Assembly (NCBI GenBank): GCA_002085445.1 | Contig: NBMI01000185.1 | Location: 1 to 35,230, forward strand | Direction of reading: 5' to 3' | DNA from: Candidatus Parabeggiatoa sp. nov. 2 | Lineage (GTDB): Bacteria > Pseudomonadota > Gammaproteobacteria > Beggiatoales > Beggiatoaceae | DNA: 35,230 bases | The notes under the pieces: model-generated | The model's database searches: none | What the model was told of the DNA's origin: nothing | What the model saw: only the letters and a program-made list of their open reading frames with translations | Shown here: positions 16,378 to 23,886 of the stretch, in pieces | Position numbering within the stretch: the first letter of the stretch is position 1 | How the letters are laid out: every line of letters starts with the position of its first letter | Translations under genes and position numbers: made by a program

Positions 16378-17877
16378 ATGCGAATAGCCTTTGATTTAGA
16401 CAACACATTAATTCGTGATCAATATCCATTTCCACTTGAAGTCCAATCCAACAGGTGGTTTTTTAAACTGTTAGGATTTGAACCGCTGCGAAAAAATACC
16501 ATTCAGTTAATGAGGTTGTTGCAGCAAAAAGGCTATGAGATTTGGATTTATACCGCATCACTCCGAGATTTAGTTTATTTACGCCTACTGTTCCGATGGC
16601 ATGGCATTGTTCTTGGTGGTATTGTCAATCAAACTATCCACCTACAACAGGTAAAAAAACGATGCTGTAAATATCCGCCCGCTTTTGATATTGATTTATT
16701 AATTGATGATTCCAGAGGCGTAGAAGTTGAAGCAAGAAAATACCACTTTGACATGATTCGAGTAATGCCTGAAGATGACAATTGGCATTTAAAAGTCATA
16801 GAAAAAGTTAGGCTGCTAGAAAACTCAGGTAATCCTACAAATGAAGTGACGGATACTACCCTGAAAAAGGATAGTATCCATTTAAGCTCCAAAACTCACC
16901 AAGGATTCTCAATGGCACCCAAATGGCAACCTACTGCGCTTTTAGAAACGTTGCGCCACCGTGCGCGTTTATATAATGACATTCGCCAATTCTTTGCGGC
17001 TCGCCAAGTGCTTGAAGTTGAAACGCCCATACTTTCCGCCGGCTGTGTGCCTGATCCAATGATTGAGCCTCTCTATACTCATTATCATTGTCCCAATTCT
17101 AAGCGTTTGTTTTTACACACATCGCCAGAGTTAGCCATGAAGCGGCTACTAGCCGCTGGTTATGGGGCCATTTTTCAAATCGGCAAAGTTTTTCGTGATG
17201 GCGAAGCAGGACGTTGGCATAGTCCTGAATTTAGTTTATTAGAATGGTATCGCCCTGGCTTTAACCAAGATGATTTGATCCAAGAAGTCGATGAGTTGTT
17301 ACAAACGCTATTACATTGTCCAGCGGCTGAGCGTTTGACTTATTGTGCCGTGTTTGAACAATATACCGGTTTACATCCTTTGCACAGTTCTTTGTCCGCT
17401 TTACAAGACTATGCGGCACAGTTTGGCATTCAAGACAGGCATCAGTTGGAGCGCGACACTTGTTTACAACTTATCCTCTCTCACCACATTGAACCGCACT
17501 TAGGACAAAATGGCCCCACCGTGATTATGGATTTTCCCGCCAGCCAAGCAGCGTTGGCGCGTAAACGAGCAGACAATCCACATTTAGCGGAACGCTTTGA
17601 GGTGTATTTGCAAGGCATTGAATTAGCGAATGGTTTTTATGAATTAGCCGATCCGATAGAGCAACGTCAACGTTTTGAGCAAGATTTAGCCAAAAGAAAG
17701 GCCCTCAATTTACCGACTTATCCGCTAGATGAACGTTTTTTGGCTGCCTTAGAATCTGGTTTACCGGATTGCGCTGGCGTGGCGTTAGGCTTAGATCGTT
17801 TATTGATGTTAATAGCGGGGGCTTCTCATATTCACGAAGTGTTGGCGTTTCCGGTAGAAATGGAGTACAACGAATGA
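16378..17877 (+). CDS. epmA: HAD-like domain fused to elongation factor P lysyl-ligase EpmA
   Basis: A 499-residue fusion. Residues 1-145 form a small HAD-type domain: FDLDNTLIRD (D6, D8), IWIYTAS as motif II and DLLIDDSRG as motif IV. Residues 179-499 are EpmA (GenX/PoxA), the class II lysyl-tRNA-synthetase paralogue that attaches beta-lysine to EF-P. Its class II motifs are FRDGEAGRWHSPEFSLLEWY and GVALGLDRLLMLIAGA. M179 (ATG 16912) has AAGGA six bases upstream and matches the normal EpmA start, so free EpmA of about 321 residues may also be made. Residues 146-178 look like a linker. The final residues (EYNE) and stop come from the dispersed GTACAACGAAT repeat. EpmA identity is secure; the HAD domain's substrate is unknown. 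Confidence 0.92.
   Translation: MRIAFDLDNTLIRDQYPFPLEVQSNRWFFKLLGFEPLRKNTIQLMRLLQQKGYEIWIYTASLRDLVYLRLLFRWHGIVLGGIVNQTIHLQQVKKRCCKYPPAFDIDLLIDDSRGVEVEARKYHFDMIRVMPEDDNWHLKVIEKVRLLENSGNPTNEVTDTTLKKDSIHLSSKTHQGFSMAPKWQPTALLETLRHRARLYNDIRQFFAARQVLEVETPILSAGCVPDPMIEPLYTHYHCPNSKRLFLHTSPELAMKRLLAAGYGAIFQIGKVFRDGEAGRWHSPEFSLLEWYRPGFNQDDLIQEVDELLQTLLHCPAAERLTYCAVFEQYTGLHPLHSSLSALQDYAAQFGIQDRHQLERDTCLQLILSHHIEPHLGQNGPTVIMDFPASQAALARKRADNPHLAERFEVYLQGIELANGFYELADPIEQRQRFEQDLAKRKALNLPTYPLDERFLAALESGLPDCAGVALGLDRLLMLIAGASHIHEVLAFPVEMEYNE
16899..16914 (+). promoter_or_regulatory. Internal ribosome binding site and ATG at the HAD/EpmA junction
   Basis: AAGGA (about 16901-16905) stands six bases before ATG 16912-16914, the expected EpmA start. 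This is the second fusion in the window that keeps an internal start. Confidence 0.55.
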
Positions 17878-17995
17878 CGGAAGTACAACGAATTACGCGG
17901 ATAAACGAATGGAGTACAACGTAGTACAACGAATTACGCGGATAAACGAATTCAGTACAACGGATGATACGCGGATAAACGAATGTAGTACTCCG
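17869..17995 (+). repeat. 30-bp repeat copies overlapping the epmA end
   Basis: GTACAACGAATGACGG, GTACAACGAATTACGCGG (twice) and GTACAACGGATGATACGCGG belong to the family of 6071-7058. The first copy encodes the C-terminus and stop of EpmA. Further on, GTTTGTAGTAGGCGATTT at about 18028 resembles 30684-30742. Confidence 0.85.
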
Positions 17996-18144
17996 CCTCA
18001 ATGCCATTGCCGTTAAGGAAAAGGCCCGTTTGTAGTAGGCGATTTATCGCCTCACGCGCTGTCGTCCAAACTAACTAATGGCCGAGTAGTGATACGCGGA
18101 GCTTGTTATTACCTAAAAATTTTAGGGTTATTTGGACGCTTTGG

Positions 18145-18190
18145 GGGCCATAAAGTATTTTAGATGCTTTCAAATTATGTTATGGCCCTC
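18145..18190. repeat. GGGCCATAA hairpin, copy 1
   Basis: GGGCCATAA (18145-18153) pairs with TTATGGCCC (18180-18188) across a 26-base loop. A related hairpin with an 11-bp stem lies at 28315-28361. Confidence 0.6.
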
Positions 18191-18255
18191 TGTCGCTCAT
18201 CATTATTTATACTTTTTGTAGGTGTTTTGTTGCTGGTACTCCGCCTAGCCTACTC

Positions 18256-18289
18256 ATTACCATTACCAATTACCCATTACCAATTACCA
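18256..18289 (+). repeat. ATTACCA/ATTACCC heptamers abutting the tsaB start
   Basis: Period-7 units run directly into the tsaB ATG and replace any recognisable Shine-Dalgarno sequence. Confidence 0.85.
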
Positions 18290-18958
18290 ATGAAACTGCT
18301 TGCTCTTGACACTTCTACTGATGCCTGTTCTTGTGCTTTGTACCTAGACGGCGAAATACAAGATCGCTCCGTCATTGCGCCACGGCAACATTCGGCCTTG
18401 ATTTTACCGATGGCCGACGAATTGTTGGCTGAGGCCGATTTGAAACCAATACAATTAGATGGCTTAGCCTTTGGGCGAGGCCCCGGCAGTTTTACCGGCT
18501 TACGCATTGCTTGTGGCGTTGCCCAAGGCATCGCCTTTGCGGCCGATATTCCCGTTGCCCCCATCTCCTCTTTAGCCACTTTGGCGCAAGCTGCCTACGC
18601 TGAATCTGATGCAGAAAAGGTGTTAGCGGCAATTGATGCGCGTATGAGTGAAGTCTATTGGGGGCCCTATGTTCTTGATAAACAACAAATCATGCGCTGT
18701 GAATGCGAAGAAATTGTGTGTGCGCCAAATGAGGTGAGTTTGCCGAGTGCCGGGCAATGGTATGGCGTAGGCGGTGGTTGGGCAATTTATGCGGACAAAT
18801 TGAAGGCAAATTTGGGTGACGTGGTGCAAAACTATCAAGGTGAAAAATATCCGCAAGCCCGTGCTATGATTCCGTTAGCGTTAACGGCCTTTGCCGAAGA
18901 ACAAATCGTTAGTGCCGAAGAAGCGTTGCCGGTTTATTTAAGAAATAAAGTCGTTTAG
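18290..18958 (+). CDS. tsaB: tRNA threonylcarbamoyladenosine protein TsaB
   Basis: TsaB (YeaZ) is the dimerising partner of TsaD in the complex that makes t6A37 on ANN-decoding tRNAs. The 223-residue protein starts at MKLLALDTSTDACSCALYLD, the ASKHA-fold opening of the family. PRQHSALILPM and GRGPGSFTGLRIACGVAQG are further signatures. The frame is open for another 42 codons upstream, but that part is hydrophobic translation of intergenic sequence and heptamers, so it is left out. No Shine-Dalgarno sequence is visible. The residues after VYLRNKVV are followed by a MITE-like element. epmA lies upstream on the same strand, separated by repeats. Confidence 0.95.
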   Translation: MKLLALDTSTDACSCALYLDGEIQDRSVIAPRQHSALILPMADELLAEADLKPIQLDGLAFGRGPGSFTGLRIACGVAQGIAFAADIPVAPISSLATLAQAAYAESDAEKVLAAIDARMSEVYWGPYVLDKQQIMRCECEEIVCAPNEVSLPSAGQWYGVGGGWAIYADKLKANLGDVVQNYQGEKYPQARAMIPLALTAFAEEQIVSAEEALPVYLRNKVV

Positions 18959-18975
18959 GATCGGCTAAAAAATAA

Positions 18976-19339
18976 CTTCCGCCAACAGCTAAAGCAGTTG
19001 TCTAAAAGCTAAAGTACCCTAAAGGGCACTAAACCCAGTTAAGGGGGGAAGTTAATTTTTTTTCGATCCTTAGGCGCATTTGTTCTAGGCTTGCCTAGTA
19101 CTCCTATCTGGTAAAGGTGTCAATACACTGTTAGAATTTTTATTCACTGCGATTAAGCAGTTTGCCGTGTTAGGGATTTGGAAAAAAATAATCGGCCCCT
19201 TATGCCTTGAGATAAATCTCAAGGTTCTAATTAGAAATCCTATTTTTTGAAAAAAATCGGATTTCTTTGAGAACCTTCTTAGTTGTAGTCCCCTTTAGGG
19301 GACTTTAGCTTTTAGACAACGGCTTTAGCCGTTGGCTGG
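18976..19339. mobile_element. MITE-like element with about 50-bp inverted ends
   Basis: The left end (about 18976-19030: GCCAACAGCTAAAGCAGTTG, CTAAAAGCTAAAGTACCC) is the reverse complement, with a few mismatches, of the right end (about 19286-19339: GGGGACTTTAGCTTTTAGAC, AACGGCTTTAGCCGTTGGC). The interior is non-coding and holds nested palindromes (CCTTGAGATAAATCTCAAGG and the AGAAATCC palindrome at 19233-19266). A fragment of the end (AAGTCCCCTAAAGGGGACT) recurs at about 35023. Confidence 0.7.
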
Positions 19340-19426
19340 GGTATTATTTTTGGCAAAATTCCTTATAAAAACGGCTGTCTTTTTAACCGCAAAAACGTAA
19401 CACATTGAAACAGAGGTTAGTTACTC

Positions 19427-19906
19427 ATGAACTTGATTAAAAAAGGGTTATGGCTTTCGATAGCGTTTTTTATGGCCAGTTTGGTGATGGTGCCAGCCTT
19501 TGCGTACACTTGCGGTATCGTCACAACCAGTTCGGGTCGACTTAACATTCGTCAACAGTCAACTACTTGGTCAAAAGTGAAATCCCAAGCTGCCAAAGGT
19601 TCCGCACTCCGCATCTTAAAAACCAGCGGCAAGTGGTACAAAGTCAAACTCAACAACGGTAGGGTTGGATATGGCCTCAAGGACTACATCGAAAAGCGTT
19701 ATAATGGCTCTTGCGCTATTGTTGCAACCAAGCGAACGCCTCTAAATATTCGTCGCAGTGCGAGGAAAGGATCGCGAGTCATTGGGCAGGCTGCTAAAGG
19801 ATCCGCCGTTGCCATTTGGGAATGGGGCCGTTACTGGGCTAAAGTTATGCTCAACGATGGCACTTGGGGCTTTGCCAACCAGCGCTACCTCAATATTATT
19901 GAGTAA
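19427..19906 (+). CDS. Secreted protein with two SH3b domains
   Basis: This 159-residue exported protein has a signal peptide (about 1-26, ending MVPAFA) and two bacterial SH3 domains at about 29-90 and 95-158. Each repeat starts CxIVxT, followed by LNIR, a KGSA segment, WYKVKLNNGRVGYG-like strands and a final YI/YL. SH3b domains of this kind usually bind peptidoglycan stem peptides. Each domain opens with one cysteine (C29, and one in GSCAIVATK), so a disulfide between repeats is possible. The gene lies convergent to an L,D-transpeptidase and near a four-repeat paralogue. AGAGG lies about 13 bases before the ATG. Specific function is unknown; a cell-wall role is inferred. Confidence 0.85.
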   Translation: MNLIKKGLWLSIAFFMASLVMVPAFAYTCGIVTTSSGRLNIRQQSTTWSKVKSQAAKGSALRILKTSGKWYKVKLNNGRVGYGLKDYIEKRYNGSCAIVATKRTPLNIRRSARKGSRVIGQAAKGSAVAIWEWGRYWAKVMLNDGTWGFANQRYLNIIE

Positions 19907-19923
19907 CGCAATGTGCCTGTCAA

Positions 19924-19956
19924 AGAAATCCGATTTTTTGAAAAAATCGGATTTCT
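19924..19956. terminator. Perfect palindrome AGAAATCCGATTTTTT
   Basis: AGAAATCCGATTTTTT and AAAAAATCGGATTTCT form 16-bp arms around one base. It lies between the convergent SH3b and L,D-transpeptidase genes and could end both transcripts. Near copies stand at 19233-19266 and 21248-21280. Confidence 0.65.
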
Positions 19957-19981
19957 AATATCTCAAGGATTTCTAAGGTAG

Positions 19982-20647
19982 TTATCTTTTAATATAAACT
20001 TTAGTGCCTTCAGGGACGCGATCAAATAAATCAATGACATCGCTGTTATACATCCTGACACAGCCATGCGAAGCGGGTTGACCAATTTTGTTTTCTTCCG
20101 CGGTGCCGTGTATGTAAATATAACGCTTGTGGGAGTCTATCCCGCGTCCCCGATTTTTTCCAGGCTCTAGGCCTTTCAACCACATAATGCGTGTTGTCAC
20201 TAAATCGCCGGCACCTTTTACATTCATTTCGGCAATTCGTCCAGTTGCCCGACGTGCTTGCCCTAATGGGGTTTTATCGCTGCCCGCCCGATTGCCAATG
20301 CCATATTTAGAGGTTGAGACGGGATAAGTCTTCACCTGTTCCTGATCACTATCCGCATAGCGGCAGTAGAGATAAAGCTGTTGCTTTGAGATATCAACTT
20401 CAATTCTGGACGCGAGAGGTTGATTTGCACAAGGTTGAACGCGGTTTGGTGCCTGAACCGTTATTTGGCTCGGTTCTTGGTACGATTCTGTTGTTTTGGC
20501 CGGTTCTTTGGGCTGCTGCTGCTCGGTGCTTTTATTGGTACAGTGTGCCAAGCTAAGAACTATCACCGGCATGATCAACAGAAAACTTAACTTCCACAGT
20601 TTCAAACTGGGAGACTTTTTTTTAGTAACTCTATATTTCGAGTGCAT
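19982..20647 (-). CDS. L,D-transpeptidase (YkuD/ErfK family)
   Basis: A 221-residue envelope enzyme. L,D-transpeptidases make 3-3 peptidoglycan cross-links or attach proteins to diaminopimelate. The N-terminus has basic residues and a hydrophobic segment (about 18-35), then LAHC at 33-36, a lipobox-like site but with His before Cys, so lipidation is uncertain. The YkuD domain (about 79-221) has TYPVSTSKYGIGN, H180 (YIYIHGTA) and the catalytic SHGCVRM with C196. The Q/K/E-rich stretch 40-70 looks like a flexible linker. It sits between two SH3b genes, suggesting a small cell-wall cluster. The upstream Shine-Dalgarno sequence is weak. Confidence 0.92.
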   Translation of the reverse strand: MHSKYRVTKKKSPSLKLWKLSFLLIMPVIVLSLAHCTNKSTEQQQPKEPAKTTESYQEPSQITVQAPNRVQPCANQPLASRIEVDISKQQLYLYCRYADSDQEQVKTYPVSTSKYGIGNRAGSDKTPLGQARRATGRIAEMNVKGAGDLVTTRIMWLKGLEPGKNRGRGIDSHKRYIYIHGTAEENKIGQPASHGCVRMYNSDVIDLFDRVPEGTKVYIKR

Positions 20648-21306
20648 GATTTGTCATTTTCCGATACATTTTAATTAACAATTGTTAACAATCGCTAACT
20701 AATGCACACAAAACCGAAGTCTTGTGAGGGGGTATCTCCCAAGGCCCCTAATTCACAAGGGGCGTCACCTACGCTCGCCATTTTACCTAACCAACGATTT
20801 TTGGTCAGAACCTAGCCTCATAAGAGTTTGTACTCAAAAAAATAATTATAGAGTTCGCGTTTAAGAAAGTCAATAGATTTTTAAATCATACCAAATTGAA
20901 ATTCATTTACGAGATATCATTTGTTAATGTTTGTTAATAAATTGGGTACTATGCTGCTTCAACCTCATGAGTACCGGACATTTTTTCTACTGTCATTTCG
21001 GAGAAATCTTATCATCAATGACTTAAATAAATTTTCCAAATAAATTGTCCGGTACAAAGATTTTCCTCAACAAAGTGAAGCTTAAAAAATCAATACACTT
21101 TGAGTGGCAAGCGGATTAAACGTGGTTTGTACAAGTATAGTACTTTGTCACTGCCAAACTCAAGTTTGGACGCCTGCTAAGTACTCCTTTCTTGTAAACG
21201 CATCCGTATCCCGCTATAGTTTGTCATATAAATATTTTGGTCCGGCTAGAAATCCGATTTTTTTAAAAAATAGGATTTCTTTAAACTTATTTGAGGAGCA
21301 GAAGGT
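20648..21306. other. Non-coding region between the L,D-transpeptidase and the second SH3b gene
   Basis: No supported gene. GTACCGGACA (20971-20980) and TGTCCGGTAC (21046-21055) are perfect inverted repeats. TTTGTTAATAAATTGGGTAC (from 20934) is the reverse complement of the left part of the 197-bp element flanking ftsX. TAACAATTGTTAACAATCG lies near 20680. The palindrome at 21248-21280 (one mismatch) precedes the next gene. Confidence 0.5.
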
Positions 21307-22278
21307 ATGAAGATGATTGTAAAAGGATTATCAATTTCTCTCGCGTTTTTTGTGCCGAGTTTGCTAAGTGTGCCAGCTCAGGCTGAAGGTTGCGGTGTTG
21401 TCACAACCAAAACGAAGCCACTGAACATTCGTCACAGTGCAACTCTAAACACGGGCGTGATTTTCAAAGCGAGTCCGGGTTCGGCGCTGAGCATTTTGGA
21501 GACTCGTGGCTCATGGTACAAAGTCAAACTCAACAATGGTTGGACTGGTTATGCCAGCAGTCAATACGTTAGCCGCTCTGGTGCTTGCGGTGTCGTCACC
21601 CGTCAAAGTTCGCCACTTTCTATTCGGGCCGGTATGGGTGGAAATACAAAAGTGGTTACTAGGGCGAATCCGGGCTCGGCCGTGCGTATTTTGGAAACCC
21701 ACGCTTCAGTGTACAAAGTCAAGCTCAACGGCGGCCGGGTTGGCTATGCCAGTCGCAATTCCATCAAGGCACAACAACAAGGCAACAATTTCGGCACGAG
21801 CCAAGGCCGCAACCGGCCGAACGCCAGCAAGAATACTAGCAGCAACCGTTCTGGCGTTTGTGGCCTTGTCGTCACCAAAAAGTCGCCACTCGCTGTTCAT
21901 GCGACAGCGGATAAGAAAGCGGGGGTGATTAAGCAGGCGAGTAAAGACTCGGCTGTGCTTATTTTGGGGACGGTTGGCTCATGGTATCAAGTCAAGCTCA
22001 ATGACGGCACCGTTGGCTATGCCAGCCGTGCCCAGATTAAGAGAGAGGATGAATTGGGTGGTTATACTTTTTGCGGTATTGTTACTACCAAAAATACGCC
22101 ACTGAATATTCGTGCCGGTTTGGGTACACATACGAATGTGGTTGGCAGGGCCCAGAAAGGCACGGCGCTACTCGTTTTAAACATCAAAGGCAAATGGTAT
22201 CAAGTCAAGCTCAACGATGGTACGATTGGCTATGGTAGCGGTGATTATATTAGATATTCTGGGAAAAAATCCCGATAA
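21307..22278 (+). CDS. Secreted protein with four SH3b domains
   Basis: This 323-residue exported protein has a signal peptide (about 1-27, ending VPAQAEG) and four SH3b repeats at about 28-90, 93-155, 182-245 and 255-319. Each opens with Cys (CGVVTT, CGVVTR, CGLVVT, CGIVTT) and contains WYKVKLNNGWTGYAS-like strands. A Gln/Asn/Ser/Arg-rich linker (about 156-181) separates the second and third repeats. Four cysteines, one per repeat, suggest paired disulfides in the periplasm. A good ribosome binding site (GAGGAGCAGAAGG) precedes the ATG; a second ATG two codons later is also usable. It is a paralogue of the two-repeat protein at 19427. A peptidoglycan-binding role beside the L,D-transpeptidase is inferred. 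Confidence 0.88.
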   Translation: MKMIVKGLSISLAFFVPSLLSVPAQAEGCGVVTTKTKPLNIRHSATLNTGVIFKASPGSALSILETRGSWYKVKLNNGWTGYASSQYVSRSGACGVVTRQSSPLSIRAGMGGNTKVVTRANPGSAVRILETHASVYKVKLNGGRVGYASRNSIKAQQQGNNFGTSQGRNRPNASKNTSSNRSGVCGLVVTKKSPLAVHATADKKAGVIKQASKDSAVLILGTVGSWYQVKLNDGTVGYASRAQIKREDELGGYTFCGIVTTKNTPLNIRAGLGTHTNVVGRAQKGTALLVLNIKGKWYQVKLNDGTIGYGSGDYIRYSGKKSR

Positions 22279-22282
22279 TACC

Positions 22283-22334
22283 GTTATCAGTTATCAGTTA
22301 TCAGTTATCAGTTATCAGTTATCAGTTATCAGTT
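22283..22334 (-). repeat. TAACTGA heptamer repeats, seven copies
   Basis: Seven consecutive GTTATCA units (complement of TAACTGA) begin five bases after the SH3b stop codon. This is the longest perfect heptamer tract in the window. Confidence 0.95.
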
Positions 22335-22704
22335 TTTCAGGGTGTGTTCCACTTGTCCAAGTAGGAAGTTTTTAGGGAAAAGGGCCTTCAATCAAATCAA
22401 GTTAATCAATTCGCTAACCTGGCCCTCAATAAATGAAAAATGAAGAATGAAGAATGAAGAATGAACAAACAAAGATGAACAAAGACTTATAAAAAAACTC
22501 ATTTTTCCGCTAACCTGGCCCTAAAAACAACCGCTTTGGAAAACACCTTAGTCATTTTCATTTTTCATTTTTCATTTTTCAAGGGCCATCAATCAACATG
22601 GCCCTAAAAAAAAACAGCTTAATGTAGACACCTTGGTTGAATCAGTGAATAGTGATCACTGAAAATTGATAAGATAACTGATCACTGAAAACTGATCACT
22701 GAAA
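22335..22704. other. Repeat-rich intergenic stretch
   Basis: No gene is seen. It contains AATGAAG heptamers (22434-22463), CATTTTT heptamers (22557-22580), CAGTGAT/ACTGATC units (22646-22703) and three TGGCCCT motifs able to pair with AGGGCC. Confidence 0.6.
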
Positions 22705-23463
22705 TCAGCGTAGGCTCGCTAACAGCATGTGGGCTTGCGGAATACATCTTCTACTCACCATCCACACGACTTTATGCGATTTTGTGGGTAAATGCTCAGG
22801 TAATTGGAACAATTTCAATTTCTTGAAGAAGGTGGAACCCTTACGGGGTTTTACTGTTACCATGTAAGTATCGCCGTAGATGACCGGTAATTCCTCAGGC
22901 CATTGAAGTGTCGTTTGATAAGCAGGCCACTCGACTTCAGTTTTGTGATCTGTTTTTTTATGTTTGATCAACAAACGACTCACACCGTAGCTTTCATCCT
23001 CCGGCCGCCACAAAATCACATTGGATGCCGGGGCAATGCAGTAAAAGCGCATACGTGTGCTAACATTTACCCACCAAATGTCTTGGGGTTGTTGTGGGCG
23101 GCGGCGGATAGCTTTCTCCAGTTGTGGGCCTCTCGATATTAAATTTGTCTGTTTATTCAAAAACTTATCAATTTTTTTGACCGCGTCAGCCAATTCATTG
23201 ACTAATTTGGAGTCAGTCACAGGAGTGCCGGCTAATGGATCCGCCAGTCGGCCTTGATAGGGGCCGGTTACCGTTTTTATGCCACCGGTGGCAAATACTA
23301 CGGTGATTTTGGCAGTCTCTGGCAAATTGAGATTGTGACTGTCAAGTAATTGCCCTTCAGGGAATAATTGGGTGTCATTGGAATGAACCACCACCATATC
23401 AGCCGCATGTACAACGCTGACGAGACTGGTTATGCATAAAAGTAACATGGATAATCTAAACAT
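22705..23463 (-). CDS. Secreted protein of unknown function
   Basis: A 252-residue protein with a signal peptide (about 1-20, ending SVVHA). The mature part opens with ADMVVVHSNDTQLFPEGQLL and TAKITVVFATGGIKTVTGPY. This FecR-like pattern (a load-setting strand, then a GP loop) is often seen in short periplasmic proteins of filamentous sulfur bacteria, but I cannot name the family with confidence. The C-terminal half is beta-rich, without recognisable catalytic motifs. A good ribosome binding site (AGGAGCAAATT) precedes the ATG. Its last codons abut ACTGATC heptamers. It closes the envelope cluster on the minus strand, divergent from the HTH-ATPase. No function is assigned. Confidence 0.75.
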   Translation of the reverse strand: MFRLSMLLLCITSLVSVVHAADMVVVHSNDTQLFPEGQLLDSHNLNLPETAKITVVFATGGIKTVTGPYQGRLADPLAGTPVTDSKLVNELADAVKKIDKFLNKQTNLISRGPQLEKAIRRRPQQPQDIWWVNVSTRMRFYCIAPASNVILWRPEDESYGVSRLLIKHKKTDHKTEVEWPAYQTTLQWPEELPVIYGDTYMVTVKPRKGSTFFKKLKLFQLPEHLPTKSHKVVWMVSRRCIPQAHMLLASLR

Positions 23464-23886
23464 AATTTGCTCCTAATGCGAATGAAAAATGAACGCTGAA
23501 AAATGAACAATAACAAAATTTCCAAGTTAAAATCAAGATTTTTTTAGAAGTTAGCTGTTTTACATCATTAAATGACACATTCCTATAATTGTTTGTTCAG
23601 AAAAATCCGGTGGCTTCCTTTAGAACTTTGCCCAACGCTCTACGGTTTTTATTCCCCAAAATACATGCACGCATCGCGATATCCAGCAATATTTTAAGCT
23701 TACCACAGGTTTTCCGTAAGGCTATTCTAACCCATCAGCCTCGAATTGACGGGAGACGGAACACGCCATCGGCCTTTCGGGAGAGAAAAGCGGTGAGAGT
23801 GACAGATTTTACAGTGTTTCGGGTAAGCTGTGTTTGGAACGAAACCAATAAATGATACATTTTAAAGTAAAAGAAGTTATTTTTCC
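23464..23886. other. Intergenic region with no supported gene
   Basis: Short GAATGAA/GAAAAATGAAC heptamers lie at 23481-23510. An open frame at 23589-23855 starts with TTG and resembles no protein I know; the opposite strand is equally uninformative. Promoters of the two divergent flanking genes must lie here. Confidence 0.4.

Noticed and set aside
23589..23855. 88-residue ORF upstream of the HTH-ATPase
   Set aside because: TTG start, no ribosome binding site and no recognisable family. It could be an eroded gene, but nothing supports that.
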